Assembly (NCBI RefSeq): GCF_003387155.1
Contig: NZ_QUMT01000001.1
Location: 434,001-498,000 of the forward strand
Length of the DNA: 64,000 nucleotides
Direction of reading: 5' to 3'
From: Roseateles depolymerans
GTDB taxonomy: Bacteria > Pseudomonadota > Gammaproteobacteria > Burkholderiales > Burkholderiaceae_C
A program made the translations under genes and the position numbers. Below are positions 52,399 through 63,001 of this stretch, piece by piece. The notes beneath the pieces are model-generated. The model was not told where the DNA came from, searched no databases, and worked only from the letters and a program-made list of their open reading frames with translations. How positions within the stretch are numbered: position 1 is the stretch's first letter; every line of letters begins with the position of its first letter.

Positions 52399-53136
52399 AT
52401 GAGTGAGAGCAAGCAAGTCGCATTGGTCACCGGCGCCAGCCGGGGCATTGGCCGTTCCATCGCCCTGACCCTGGCCGACAAGGGCTTTACCGTCATCGGC
52501 ACCGCCACCAGCGAGTCCGGGGCCCAGGCCATCTCGGAGGCGCTGCAGCCGCTGGGCGGCCGGGGCGTGGTCCTCAATGTGAATGATGGCGCCGCGGTGG
52601 AAGCCCTGGTGGATGCCATCACCAAGCAGGACGGTGGCCTGCATGTGCTGGTCAACAATGCCGGCATCACCCGCGACATGCTGTCCATGCGCCTGAAGGA
52701 CGAAGACTGGGACGCGGTGCTGGACACCAATCTCAAGGCCGTCTTCCGCGCCAGCCGGGCAGTCATGCGCACGATGATGAAGCAGCGCTGGGGCCGCATC
52801 ATCAACATCACCTCGGTGGTGGGTGCCTCCGGCAATGCCGGCCAGGCTAACTATGCGGCGGCCAAGGCCGGCGTGGCGGGCATGACACGTGCCCTGGCAC
52901 GGGAGCTGGGCAGCCGCAACATCACCGTCAACTGCGTGGCGCCCGGCTTCATCGCCACCGACATGACCGATGTCCTGCCCGAAGCCCAGAAGACCGCATT
53001 GCTGGCACAGATTCCCCTGGGCCGGCTGGGCGATCCTTCGGAAATCGCCAGTGCGGTGGCGTTCCTGGCATCCAAGGAAGCGGGCTACATCACCGGCTCA
53101 GAGCTGCATGTCAATGGCGGCATGTACATGAGCTGA
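52399..53136 (+). CDS. fabG: 3-oxoacyl-ACP reductase
   Basis: A 245-residue classical SDR that reduces beta-ketoacyl-ACP with NADPH. It has ALVTGASRGIGRSIAL near the N-terminus, VNNAGITRDMLSMRLKDEDW near residue 87, catalytic NYAAAKAGVAG (Tyr-Lys) near 152 and the C-terminal GSELHVNGGMYM. Its position in the fab cluster makes FabG certain over other SDRs. The ATG at 52399 has CTGAGGA as ribosome-binding site. Confidence 0.97.
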   Translation: MSESKQVALVTGASRGIGRSIALTLADKGFTVIGTATSESGAQAISEALQPLGGRGVVLNVNDGAAVEALVDAITKQDGGLHVLVNNAGITRDMLSMRLKDEDWDAVLDTNLKAVFRASRAVMRTMMKQRWGRIINITSVVGASGNAGQANYAAAKAGVAGMTRALARELGSRNITVNCVAPGFIATDMTDVLPEAQKTALLAQIPLGRLGDPSEIASAVAFLASKEAGYITGSELHVNGGMYMS

Positions 53137-53287
53137 GGGCCTCGCCCGCCACTACATTTCACGCATCGTGGTACCCGCTTCCCAAAAGGGTGGGTGCCCA
53201 CCGGATTCACCCGGCCGGTGTGGGGCTGATAGAGTCCGAGCGCGTTCACGTTCCCAAGGGAACCGATCGCCTCGGGGGCGCCTGATC

Positions 53288-53316
53288 TTAGGGGCGCCAC
53301 TCTAAGGCCTTAGAAT
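53288..53316 (+). promoter_or_regulatory. Candidate acpP promoter
   Basis: TTAGGG (53288-53293) and TAGAAT (53311-53316) are 17 bp apart, giving a start near 53323 and a leader of about 30 nt with a strong GGAGGAG ribosome-binding site. A dedicated promoter would suit the high demand for ACP. Confidence 0.55.
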
Positions 53317-53331
53317 CCCGGGTTGTTCTAG

Positions 53332-53592
<261 letters not shown>

Positions 53593-53660
53593 TCCATGGG
53601 GGGCGCGCTCCAGCAGCGCAGCCCCGAGGCGTTCCCGCAGTATCACTTCAGTCATAGAGC

Positions 53661-54908
<1,248 letters not shown>

Positions 54909-54930
54909 ACGGCCCTCGCGCGGTGAACGT

Positions 54931-55563
54931 ATGACCGCGCAGGCCTTGGCCACTCCCCCACGCCGGGTTCATCGTGCAGCGATGGCCCGGCGTTTTCTTT
55001 GTCCGCCGGATCCCGCGTGGCAGGCGGTGCAGGATGTGCTGCGGGCGGCCGGCCTGCTCACCGCCGTGCTGGCGGTGCTGCTGCAACTCACGTCCCCTTT
55101 CTGCACACTGATGGTCATCGCGGCTGGCCTGCTGGCCGCTGCGCTGTGGGTGACGGATCGGCAGGTGCGGGTGCGCGCGGAGTCACCGCTCGCCGCATCC
55201 CTGCGATGGGATGGCGAGCAATGGTGGTGGGAGCCGGCCGCGGCCACCGATGCGGCTGCGAAGCACGCAGCTACCACCGATGTGCCTGCGAAGCACGCAG
55301 TCACCACCGATGCGGCTGCGAAGCACGCAGCCGCGGGCGAGCCGCTTGCCAACGCCACCCCAGCAGGCATCGACCCAGGTCGTCCCGCCGTGGCCGTGAC
55401 CCCTCATGTGCTGCTGGATGGCGAGCACTGGCTGCTGCTGCGGCTGGTCCCGATCGGCAGTGAAGGGCGCTTCTGGCGCCACTCCTGTCTGGCGGTGTCC
55501 CGGCGGCAGCAGGCCGGCCACTGGTCGTTACTGCGCATTCACCTCTTCATGGCACGAACCTGA
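54931..55563 (+). CDS. Small membrane protein, possibly YgfX-like, with internal 10-residue repeats
   Basis: A 210-residue protein with two adjacent membrane helices (about residues 38-72: AAGLLTAVLAVLLQL and TLMVIAAGLLAAALWV), then LRWDGEQWWWE, a low-complexity linker with three copies of a 10-residue unit (KHAATTDVPA-like), and a C-terminal part with LLLRLVPIG and SCLAVSRRQQAGHWSLLRIHL. Topology and the Trp-rich strand followed by a W-LR ending resemble YgfX/CptA proteins; this is my inference. The start at 54931 could instead be Met-18. It sits where other Burkholderiales have genes leading into rpoE. Confidence 0.6.
   Translation: MTAQALATPPRRVHRAAMARRFLCPPDPAWQAVQDVLRAAGLLTAVLAVLLQLTSPFCTLMVIAAGLLAAALWVTDRQVRVRAESPLAASLRWDGEQWWWEPAAATDAAAKHAATTDVPAKHAVTTDAAAKHAAAGEPLANATPAGIDPGRPAVAVTPHVLLDGEHWLLLRLVPIGSEGRFWRHSCLAVSRRQQAGHWSLLRIHLFMART
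55244..55333. repeat. Three tandem copies of a 30-bp unit inside the YgfX-like gene
   Basis: Copies start at 55244, 55274 and 55304. Each begins CCACCGATG and contains TGCGAAGCACGCAG; differences are a few bases. The unit keeps the frame and encodes ten residues. Confidence 0.9.
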
Positions 55564-55621
55564 GCATTTCCGTGCATGATGTAAGTTCTGTTCCTCTGAT
55601 CTGCTCCTGACGCGAGTCTTC

Positions 55622-57169
55622 ATGTCCAAACCGTTCCGTCATCTTGCCCTGGCGCTCGCAGGCGCCGCCGCGCTGCAGGCGCCCTTGCATGCGGTCGCCC
55701 AGGCGGCTGCCCAGGCGACGCCGGTGGCCCCTGCCTCGGCAGCGGCTCCCGCGCCCGCCCCGGCACCCGTGGCTGACCTCGCCCGGGCACTGCCCGATTT
55801 CAGCGTGCTGGTCGAGCAGGCCGGTCCGGCCGTGGTCAACATCCGGACCTCGGAAAAGATCAAGGTGGGCACCAATGCCCAGCTCGATGAGCAGATGCGC
55901 GAATTCCTGCGCCGCTTCGGCATCCCGGTGCCGCCGCAGCGCAAGGGCGCTCCGACGCCCAACGCGCCAGGGACGCCCAACATGCCGTCCCCCGACGATG
56001 ACGACGATGACGACGATGCGTCGCCCCAGCGTCGCGGCCTGGGGTCCGGCTTCGTCATCGGCGCCGACGGCTACGTGATGACCAACGCCCACGTCGTGGA
56101 CGAGGCCGACGAGGTCATGGTCACCCTGACCGACAAGCGCGAATTCAAGGCCAAGGTGGTGGGCCTGGACCGCCGCACCGACGTGGCCGTGCTCAAGATC
56201 GACGCCACCGGCCTGCCCATGTTGCGCATGGGCGATGTCGGCAAGCTCAAGGTCGGTGAATGGGTGATGGCCATCGGCTCGCCCTTCGGTTTCGACAACA
56301 CCGTGACCGCCGGCATCGTCAGCGCCAAGGCACGCGATACCGGCGACCTGCTGCCCCTCATCCAGACCGACGTGGCCATCAACCCGGGCAACTCGGGCGG
56401 CCCGCTGCTGAACCTGCGCGGCGAGGTGGTCGGCATCAACTCCCAGATCTACAGCCAGTCCGGCGGCTTCATGGGCATCTCCTTCGCGATTCCGATCGAT
56501 GAAGCGATGCGCGTGGCCGATCAGCTGCGCAGCAAGGGCCGCGTCACCCGCGGCATGCTGGGCGTCTATCCGGACGACGTGAGCAAGGAAGTGGCCGAAG
56601 CCATCGGCCTGGGCAAGCCCCTGGGCGCGCAGGTCACCCGCATCACGGCGGGCGGCCCTGGCGAGAAGGCGGGCCTGGAGCTGGGCGATGTCATCACCCG
56701 GTTCAACGGCAAGCCCGTGGAGAAGGCGGTCGATCTGCGCCGCCTGGCCGCCGCCACGCCCCCGGGCTCGAAGGTGACGATCCAGGTGTTCCGCCGCGGT
56801 GGCTACAAGGACCTGACCGCCACGCTGGAAGCCCTGCCGGATGACCGCGCACCAGCCACGCCTGAACCCGAAGCGCCGGTGCAGACGGGCGCCCAGGCCT
56901 GGGGCCTGACGGTGAGCGAGCTGACCGATGCCCAGCGCAAGGAGCTCAAGCTCAGCGCCGGCATCAAGATCGATGCGGTGGACGGTCCCGCAGCGCGCGC
57001 CGGTTTGCGTGCAGGCGACCTGATCCTGTCGGTGGCCAACACCGAGGTCAAGACGATCAAGCAGTTCCAGGCGGTGCTGGCCAAGGCCGAGAAGAACAAG
57101 CCCCTGCAGATGCTGGTGCGCCGCGGGGATGCCGCGAGCTTCGTGGTCTTGAAGCCGGGCAAGGGCTAA
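55622..57169 (+). CDS. Periplasmic Do-type serine protease (DegP/MucD family)
   Basis: A 515-residue HtrA-family protease. A signal peptide ends near residue 27, followed by an Ala/Pro-rich stretch. The trypsin-like domain has catalytic H157 (TNAHVVD), D187 (RRTDVAVLKID) and S258 (NPGNSGGPLL). Two PDZ domains follow (about 295-385 and 410-505). Residues 125-132 are eight consecutive aspartates in the flexible loop before the protease domain. It degrades or refolds damaged envelope proteins. The sigma-E genes that often precede it are missing here. Confidence 0.93.
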   Translation: MSKPFRHLALALAGAAALQAPLHAVAQAAAQATPVAPASAAAPAPAPAPVADLARALPDFSVLVEQAGPAVVNIRTSEKIKVGTNAQLDEQMREFLRRFGIPVPPQRKGAPTPNAPGTPNMPSPDDDDDDDDASPQRRGLGSGFVIGADGYVMTNAHVVDEADEVMVTLTDKREFKAKVVGLDRRTDVAVLKIDATGLPMLRMGDVGKLKVGEWVMAIGSPFGFDNTVTAGIVSAKARDTGDLLPLIQTDVAINPGNSGGPLLNLRGEVVGINSQIYSQSGGFMGISFAIPIDEAMRVADQLRSKGRVTRGMLGVYPDDVSKEVAEAIGLGKPLGAQVTRITAGGPGEKAGLELGDVITRFNGKPVEKAVDLRRLAAATPPGSKVTIQVFRRGGYKDLTATLEALPDDRAPATPEPEAPVQTGAQAWGLTVSELTDAQRKELKLSAGIKIDAVDGPAARAGLRAGDLILSVANTEVKTIKQFQAVLAKAEKNKPLQMLVRRGDAASFVVLKPGKG

Positions 57170-57193
57170 CCAGGTGGGGGGAGGGTGTCTGTC

Positions 57194-57205
57194 AGGGTTA
57201 ACCCT
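57194..57205. repeat. Perfect palindrome AGGGTTAACCCT
   Basis: A 12-bp perfect palindrome 25 bp after the protease stop codon. It could be a protein-binding site or chance; no T run follows. Confidence 0.4.
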
Positions 57206-57292
57206 TGCCATGCGCCTTCAACCCACCGCCCGTCTGGGGCTTTCCGTGATGCGGAATCTGAGTCCGCTCTGCGAGCAACCTGTCCACGATTT

Positions 57293-57333
57293 CCGTCGGT
57301 TGGTGCTCGCTAGCGGATGTGACCAACCGACGG
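57293..57333. repeat. Long inverted repeat, 12-bp perfect stem
   Basis: CCGTCGGTTGGT (57293-57304) pairs with ACCAACCGACGG (57322-57333) across a 17-nt loop that itself contains CGCTAGCG. No T run follows, so it is not a standard terminator; it could protect the protease mRNA 3' end or be an RNA element. Confidence 0.75.
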
Positions 57334-57452
57334 GATTGATGCTGCCCTCCGCTACAATCGCACCGCGTCCGGCTCTCTTTGTAGCCACTGCGACAGGGAA
57401 TCAGGAAGGCTCTGCAAAGGGCTGGATTGATCCACAGGATGTCCTCAAGCTT

Positions 57453-57462
57453 TTGTGGATAA
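57453..57462 (-). promoter_or_regulatory. DnaA-box-like site
   Basis: TTGTGGATAA on the plus strand is the reverse complement of TTATCCACAA, a perfect consensus DnaA box. An A run (57470-57475) lies next to it and a partial match (GATCCACAG) at 57429. One site alone does not make an origin. Confidence 0.45.
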
Positions 57463-57543
57463 CCTGTTGAAAAAATTCCTGTTGGCGAAGGGCAACGCCC
57501 GCAAAGCTCGCATCCATGCGGTTTTCAGCGCGGCCCTTTTGGC

Positions 57544-57619
57544 TACAATGAAAGCCCAACAAGCAGTTGCCATACGTTTTGTTGGAAGGCGCGTCACCGT
57601 TTCGACGTGCCTTTTTTTT
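57544..57619 (+). ncRNA. Small RNA candidate with own -10 box and intrinsic terminator
   Basis: TACAAT (57544-57549) is followed at 57556 by a first hairpin (CCAACAA 57556-57562 with TTGTTGG 57579-57585), then a second hairpin (GGCGCGTC 57588-57595 with GACGTGCC 57604-57611, one G-U pair) and eight T residues (57612-57619). The predicted transcript is about 64 nt. The layout is that of a short stable RNA; small RNA families are known in betaproteobacteria, but I cannot assign one by eye. A weak -35 (TTTTCA at 57522) is 16 bp upstream. Confidence 0.6.
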
Positions 57620-57816
57620 ATGTCCCGCAGGCTTGCATCTGCCGTCCGCCACACGAGGGCAGCGGCGCATGTGGCACACGTGACCCCGAGTTCCTCATAT
57701 GTTCCGTGTGAGCCCACGAAGGGGCCACGCTTCGCCGCCCTGGGGCAGGCCCGGGAGCCGTTCTCTGCACGGTGCTCCCATGGCAGTCTCCGGGTCCGCG
57801 GCCTCCGACTGAGTCC

Positions 57817-59625
57817 ATGAACCACATCCGCAATTTCTCCATCATTGCCCACATCGATCACGGCAAGAGCACTCTGGCCGATCGCATCATCCAGCGCTGC
57901 GGCGGCCTGTCGGACCGGGAGATGGAAGCGCAGGTGCTGGACTCGATGGACATCGAACGCGAGCGCGGCATCACCATCAAGGCCCAGACCGCGGCCCTGC
58001 AGTACAAGGCCCGCGACGGCCAGGTCTACAACCTCAACCTGATCGACACCCCGGGGCACGTGGACTTCTCCTACGAAGTCAGCCGCTCGCTGTCCGCCTG
58101 CGAAGGCGCGCTGCTGGTGGTGGACGCGAGCCAGGGCGTGGAAGCCCAGACCGTGGCCAACTGCTACACCGCGCTGGAGCTGGGCGTGGAAGTGGTGCCG
58201 GTGCTCAACAAGATGGACCTGCCGCAGGCCAACCCGGAAGGGGCCAAGTCGGAGATCGAGGACGTGATCGGCATCGACGCGACCGACGCCATCCCCTGCT
58301 CGGCCAAGACCGGCATGGGCGTGGACGACATCCTCGAAGCCATCATCACCCGCATGCCGGCCCCCAAGGGCCAGGTGGAAGCTCCGCTGCGGGCGATGAT
58401 CATCGACTCCTGGTTCGACAACTACGTCGGCGTGGTGATGCTGGTCCGTGTGGTGGACGGCACGCTGCGCAAGGGTGAGCGCATCCGCATGATGGCCACC
58501 GACGCGGTCTACCCCGCCGAGCACCTGGGCGTGTTCACCCCTAAGTCCGAACCGCGCGACCGGCTCAACGCCGGGGAGGTGGGTTTCATCATCGCCGGCA
58601 TCAAGGAACTGGCCGCGGCGAAGGTGGGCGACACCATCACCGTCGAGAAGAAGCAACCCAACAACCTGGGCCCGGCCACCGAGGCGCTGCCCGGCTTCAA
58701 GGAAATCCAGCCGCAGGTCTTCGCCGGTCTGTATCCCACCGAAGCCAGCGAATACGACCAGCTGCGCGACGCCCTGGAAAAGCTCAAGCTCAACGATGCC
58801 TCGCTGCGCTTCGAACCGGAAGTCTCCCAGGCGCTGGGCTTCGGTTTCCGCTGCGGCTTCCTGGGCCTGCTGCACATGGAGATCGTGCAGGAGCGGCTGG
58901 AGCGTGAGTTCGACCAGGACCTGATCACCACCGCCCCCAGCGTGGTGTACGAAGTGCAGCTCAACGACGGCGAAGTCATCGAGGTGGAAAACCCGTCCAA
59001 GATGCCGGAGCAGAGCAAGATCGGCGAGATCCGTGAGCCCATCGTCACCGTGCATCTGTACATGCCGCAGGAATACGTCGGCCCGGTGATGACGCTGGCC
59101 AACCAGAAGCGCGGCGTGCAGCTGAACATGGCCTATCACGGCCGCCAGGTCATGCTCACCTACGAAATCCCGCTGGCGGAAATCGTGCTGGACTTCTTCG
59201 ACAAGCTCAAGTCGGTCTCCCGCGGTTATGCCTCGATGGACTACGAGTTCAAGGAATACCGCGCCTCCGACGTCGTGAAGGTGGACATGCTGATCAACGG
59301 CGACCGCATCGATGCGCTGTCCCTGATCGTGCACCGGTCGCAGTCCCAGTACCGCGGCCGCCAGGTGGCGGCGAAGATGCGCGAGATCATTCCGCGCCAG
59401 ATGTATGACGTGGCCATCCAGGCCGCCATCGGCGCCAACATCATCTCCCGCGAGAACATCAAGGCGCTGCGCAAGAACGTGCTGGCAAAATGCTATGGGG
59501 GTGACATCACCCGCAAGCGCAAGCTGCTGGAGAAGCAGAAGGCCGGCAAGAAACGCATGAAACAAATCGGTTCGGTGGAGGTGCCGCAAGAAGCCTTCCT
59601 GGCCATCCTCCAAGTCGAAGAATGA
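57817..59625 (+). CDS. lepA: Elongation factor 4 (LepA), ribosome-associated GTPase
   Basis: A 602-residue translational GTPase. G1 is [13 protein letters not shown] near residue 11, G2 in [12 protein letters not shown]3 DTPGHVDF, and G4 NKMD. The LepA-specific C-terminal domain ([22 protein letters not shown] and the basic tail [26 protein letters not shown]) is complete. It helps ribosomes during initiation or back-translocation under stress. The ATG at 57817 begins [15 protein letters not shown]. Its stop overlaps lepB by 4 bp. Confidence 0.97.
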   Translation: MNHIRNFSIIAHIDHGKSTLADRIIQRCGGLSDREMEAQVLDSMDIERERGITIKAQTAALQYKARDGQVYNLNLIDTPGHVDFSYEVSRSLSACEGALLVVDASQGVEAQTVANCYTALELGVEVVPVLNKMDLPQANPEGAKSEIEDVIGIDATDAIPCSAKTGMGVDDILEAIITRMPAPKGQVEAPLRAMIIDSWFDNYVGVVMLVRVVDGTLRKGERIRMMATDAVYPAEHLGVFTPKSEPRDRLNAGEVGFIIAGIKELAAAKVGDTITVEKKQPNNLGPATEALPGFKEIQPQVFAGLYPTEASEYDQLRDALEKLKLNDASLRFEPEVSQALGFGFRCGFLGLLHMEIVQERLEREFDQDLITTAPSVVYEVQLNDGEVIEVENPSKMPEQSKIGEIREPIVTVHLYMPQEYVGPVMTLANQKRGVQLNMAYHGRQVMLTYEIPLAEIVLDFFDKLKSVSRGYASMDYEFKEYRASDVVKVDMLINGDRIDALSLIVHRSQSQYRGRQVAAKMREIIPRQMYDVAIQAAIGANIISRENIKALRKNVLAKCYGGDITRKRKLLEKQKAGKKRMKQIGSVEVPQEAFLAILQVEE

Positions 59626-60593
59626 ACGCGATGAGTGCACTGACCGGGCTGCTGTATGCCGCCCTGATCGCCTACCTGGGCGGCTGGTTCTCGGGCTACT
59701 GGAACGGCAATTTCTCGCTGTTGCTGTTTGTGCTGACGCTGGTCACGCTGGGCTACTGGACGGCCGAGCGCTTTTACTTCCAGCCGGCCCGCCGGCGCCA
59801 GGCCCAGATCGCGGCCGAGGCGTGGGAGAAAGAGCAGCGCTGGCGCGGCGCCGAAGCCACCGCTGCCGCCCGCGAGGTGGTGGCCGAGCCGCATCTGCGC
59901 CAGCCCTGGTGGCTGGACTGGACCGCCGGGCTGTTCCCGGTGATTCTCATCGTCTTCCTGCTGCGCTCGTTCCTCTTCGAGCCCTTCAAGATTCCGTCCG
60001 GCTCCATGGTTCCGACGCTGCTGATCGGCGACCTGATCCTGGTCAACAAGTTCCACTATGGCGTGCGTCTGCCGGTGATCAACAAGAAGATCATCAGCAA
60101 TCACGACGTGGCCCGGGGGGACGTGGTCGTGTTCCGCTACCCGCTCAACCCCAGCGTGGACTACATCAAGCGGGCGGTCGGCCTGCCCGGTGACGAAATC
60201 CGCTACCTCAACCAGAAGCTGTATGTGAACGGCAAGCAGGTGGAAACGCAGGCCCAGGGCGACTTCTTTGATGACGATCCGGGGTCCATGCGCATCCGTC
60301 CGCTGTTCACCGAAAAACTGGGTGTGGTGGAGCACAAGATCCTGGTCGATCCGCAGCCGCGAGGCCCGCTCAGCCCGATCGCCCAGTTCCCGTATTCCCA
60401 GAACTGCACCTACACGCTGGAAGGCGTGACCTGCAAGGTGCCGGAAGGCCATTACTTCATGATGGGCGATAACCGCGACAACTCGCAGGATTCCCGCTTC
60501 TGGGGTTTCGTGCCGGATGAGAACATCGTCGGCAAGGCCTTTGTCGTGTGGATGAACTTCGGGAATCCAAAGCGCATTGGCAGCATCCAATAA
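59622..60593 (+). CDS. lepB: Signal peptidase I
   Basis: A 323-residue membrane protease that removes signal peptides. Two N-terminal membrane helices (about residues 5-20 and 25-45) and a third near 105 precede the catalytic serine in [14 protein letters not shown] near residue 128. The general-base lysine is in [13 protein letters not shown] near 186, and [11 protein letters not shown] is the conserved box near 285. It is translated from a start overlapping lepA. Confidence 0.96.
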   Translation: MNAMSALTGLLYAALIAYLGGWFSGYWNGNFSLLLFVLTLVTLGYWTAERFYFQPARRRQAQIAAEAWEKEQRWRGAEATAAAREVVAEPHLRQPWWLDWTAGLFPVILIVFLLRSFLFEPFKIPSGSMVPTLLIGDLILVNKFHYGVRLPVINKKIISNHDVARGDVVVFRYPLNPSVDYIKRAVGLPGDEIRYLNQKLYVNGKQVETQAQGDFFDDDPGSMRIRPLFTEKLGVVEHKILVDPQPRGPLSPIAQFPYSQNCTYTLEGVTCKVPEGHYFMMGDNRDNSQDSRFWGFVPDENIVGKAFVVWMNFGNPKRIGSIQ

Positions 60594-60661
60594 GGCCGGT
60601 GCCAGCGCATCGAGCCAACGACTGATCGTCGAGTGAATTTCGAGGAATGGGAGAACCAGAC

Positions 60662-61087
60662 ATGACCGGGGCCAGCACCACCACCACCGTGAACAGCCAC
60701 TCTGTCCAGGCCACCAGCGCCCGCCGTCCGGCGCGCCTGGGTCGTCGCCAGCGCGGCGTCAGCCTGTTCGGCCTGCTGTTCTGGGGCGTCATCCTGGCCT
60801 TCCTGGCCGTTGTGGGCATGCGCGTCACGCCGACGGTGATGGAATACTTCACCATCCTCAAGGCGGTGGAAAAGATTGCCACCAGCGGTCCTTCGTCGGT
60901 GGCCGAGGCGCGCGCGGCATTTGCCCGTACGCAGGAAGTTGAATATTCGATCGTCAGCATCCAGCCGAACGACCTGATCATCACCAAGAAGGACGAGAAG
61001 GTGAAGATCAGTTTTGCCTACGACAAGGAAGTGTCGCTGGGCGGTCCGGTCTATCTGCTGATCAAATACAAGGGCGAGACTCGCTGA
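60662..61087 (+). CDS. DUF4845 domain membrane protein
   Basis: A 141-residue protein with one membrane helix near residues 33-58 (GVSLFGLLFWGVILAFLAVVGMRV) followed by a short periplasmic domain (TPTVMEYFTILKAVEKIATSG). The family is always found between lepB and rnc in betaproteobacteria and has no known function. The ATG at 60662 has GGGAGA about 8 bp upstream; the ATG at 60647 is an alternative five codons earlier. Confidence 0.85.
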   Translation: MTGASTTTTVNSHSVQATSARRPARLGRRQRGVSLFGLLFWGVILAFLAVVGMRVTPTVMEYFTILKAVEKIATSGPSSVAEARAAFARTQEVEYSIVSIQPNDLIITKKDEKVKISFAYDKEVSLGGPVYLLIKYKGETR

Positions 61088-61108
61088 GGACGCCATTGAA
61101 GGACACGC

Positions 61109-61816
61109 ATGAACCCGCAAGCGCTTGATGCACTCCAGCAGCGATTGGGCTACCGCTTCAACAAGGCGGAGTTGCTCCAGCGTGCGCTGACGCATCGCAG
61201 CTTCGGGCAGCAGCACAATGAACGCCTGGAATTCCTGGGCGACGCGGTGCTGAACCTGGCGGTGTCGGCCCTGCTCTATGAGCGGTTTGCCGGTTCCGAC
61301 GAGGGCGACCTCACCCGCATCCGCGCCCACCTGGTGCGCGAAGACAGCCTGCACCGCCTGGCCCTGCAACTGCAGATGCCGGCCACCCTGCGCATGAGCG
61401 AAGGGGAGGCCCGTGGCGGTGGCGGCCAGCGTCCGTCCATCCTGGCGGACGCGCTGGAGGCGGTCATTGGCGCCGCCTTTCTCGACGGCGGCTATCAGGC
61501 CTCCAACGAGATCGTCCGCCGTCTGCTGGGCGACCTGATCTCCGGCAGCGGCATCGACCAATGGGCCAAGGACGCCAAGACGGCCTTGCAGGAATGGCTG
61601 CAGGCGCGCAAGCTGCCGGTGCCGGCCTACCGCATCGTCGAGACCCGCGGGCAGGCCCATGCCCAGACTTTTACCGTTGAATGCCAAGTGCCCGCGCTCA
61701 GCCTCGCGCGCACGGGCGAAGGCCGCTCCCGCCGGATGGCGGAGCAGGAAGCGGCCCGGCAGCTCCTGGATGAGCTGCTGGCTGGCGACAAGCCCGGTGG
61801 CGGCTTGCGCGACTAA
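61109..61816 (+). CDS. rnc: Ribonuclease III
   Basis: A 235-residue double-stranded RNA endonuclease that processes rRNA and mRNA. The catalytic signature ERLEFLGDAVLNLAVSALLYERF is near residue 37, with a second acidic cluster in ILADALEAVIGAAFLDGG near 113. The C-terminal dsRNA-binding domain covers about 155-225. Neighbouring era and the DUF4845 gene match the standard order. Confidence 0.96.
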   Translation: MNPQALDALQQRLGYRFNKAELLQRALTHRSFGQQHNERLEFLGDAVLNLAVSALLYERFAGSDEGDLTRIRAHLVREDSLHRLALQLQMPATLRMSEGEARGGGGQRPSILADALEAVIGAAFLDGGYQASNEIVRRLLGDLISGSGIDQWAKDAKTALQEWLQARKLPVPAYRIVETRGQAHAQTFTVECQVPALSLARTGEGRSRRMAEQEAARQLLDELLAGDKPGGGLRD

Positions 61817-61831
61817 GCAAAAGGCACCCCC

Positions 61832-63001
61832 ATGAAAAAAACCTCTCGCGGCGGCCCGGTCTCCGGACCGGCTGCTACTGACTCGACCGCGCTCGATGCG
61901 CGCGCCCGTGATGATGCCGATGACCTGAACGAGGTCACCGGCCCGCAGGACGCGCTGCAGGCGGACTCACCCGATGACCTGCACGGTCATGATGAGGATC
62001 ACGGCCAGGGTCATGACGAAGACGACGATTCGGATGAAGCCGAGGGCGACGACGAGGACGACGGCGAAGACAGCGGCGTCAGCGGAGGCATTGGCGCCCC
62101 GCCGATGCACGTCTATGAAGGCGACAACCGCTGCGGCCTGATCGCCATCGTCGGCCGTCCCAACGTCGGCAAGTCGACCCTGCTCAACGCGCTGGTCGGC
62201 CAGAAGGTGTCGATCACCTCCAAGAAGGCCCAGACCACGCGCCATCGCATCACCGGGGTGCGGACCGTGGAGGAGGCGCAGTTTGTCTTCGTCGACACGC
62301 CCGGCTTCCAGACTCGCCACAGCTCCGCCCTCAACCGCAACCTGAACCGGACGGTGCAGGGCGTGTTGTCCGACGTGGATCTGGTGCTGTTTGTGGTGGA
62401 GGCCGGCAAGTTCGGTCTGGACGATGCCAAGGTGCTGTCGCTGCTGCCGCAGGACAAGCCGGTGGTGCTGATTGCCAACAAGCTGGATGCGGTCACCCGC
62501 CGGGCCGAGATGATGCCCTGGCTCAAGAGCATGCAGGAGCGTCGCAACTTCACCGAATTCGTGCCGCTGTCGGCCCGCAAGGATGCGGACGTGCAGCGTC
62601 TCTTCCAGATCCTCAAGCCCTACCTGCCCAAGCAGGAGTGGTTCTATGACGAGGACGCGCTGACCGACCGCAGCGAGAAGTTCCTGGCCAGCGAGATGAT
62701 CCGAGAAAAGCTCTTCCGCCTCACGGGCGACGAGCTGCCCTACAGCGCCACCGTGGTCATCGACCGCTGGGAGGAAGAGGGCAACCTGCGCCGCATTTCC
62801 GCCAGCATCGTGGTGGAGCGGGACGCGCAGAAGGGCATGATCATCGGTGCGGGCGGGGAGCGTCTCAAGCGGATCGGCTCGGAAGCCCGCCAGGAGCTCG
62901 AAACGCTGATGGATGCTCGGGTGTTCCTGGAGCTGTGGGTCAAGGTCCGCTCCGGCTGGGCGGACTCGGAAGAACATCTGCGCAGCTACGGCTATGAGTG
63001 A
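61832..63001 (+). CDS. era: GTPase Era with long acidic N-terminal extension
   Basis: A 389-residue protein. From residue 101 it is a normal Era: G1 GRPNVGKST (108-116), G2 [10 protein letters not shown]3 DTPGF, G4 NKLD, then the KH domain with [15 protein letters not shown]. Era assists 16S rRNA maturation. Residues 1-100 are extra: Ser/Thr/Asp-rich, then a strongly acidic His-containing tract (about 44-80). Typical Era is about 300 residues. An internal ATG at 62105 (Met-92) would give the usual length but has no ribosome-binding site; the first ATG has only a weak AAAGGC. Confidence 0.92.
   Translation: MKKTSRGGPVSGPAATDSTALDARARDDADDLNEVTGPQDALQADSPDDLHGHDEDHGQGHDEDDDSDEAEGDDEDDGEDSGVSGGIGAPPMHVYEGDNRCGLIAIVGRPNVGKSTLLNALVGQKVSITSKKAQTTRHRITGVRTVEEAQFVFVDTPGFQTRHSSALNRNLNRTVQGVLSDVDLVLFVVEAGKFGLDDAKVLSLLPQDKPVVLIANKLDAVTRRAEMMPWLKSMQERRNFTEFVPLSARKDADVQRLFQILKPYLPKQEWFYDEDALTDRSEKFLASEMIREKLFRLTGDELPYSATVVIDRWEEEGNLRRISASIVVERDAQKGMIIGAGGERLKRIGSEARQELETLMDARVFLELWVKVRSGWADSEEHLRSYGYE

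Larger units (their letters stand above)
57170..57816 (+). other. Structured 647-bp gap between the protease gene and lepA
   Basis: It contains, in order, a 12-bp palindrome (57194-57205), a long inverted repeat (57293-57333), a TACAAT hexamer (57353-57358), a DnaA-box-like site (57453-57462), a second TACAAT (57544-57549), and two hairpins with a T run (57556-57619). The rest up to 57816 holds no gene I can support. Confidence 0.6.

Noticed and set aside
57170-57816. Replication origin
   Set aside because: One perfect DnaA box and one partial match, with no dnaA, dnaN or multiple-box array nearby.
57445-59640. 731-residue open frame on the minus strand opposite lepA and the small RNA candidate
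   Set aside because: Antisense shadow of lepA; His/Gln/Arg-rich with no known motif.
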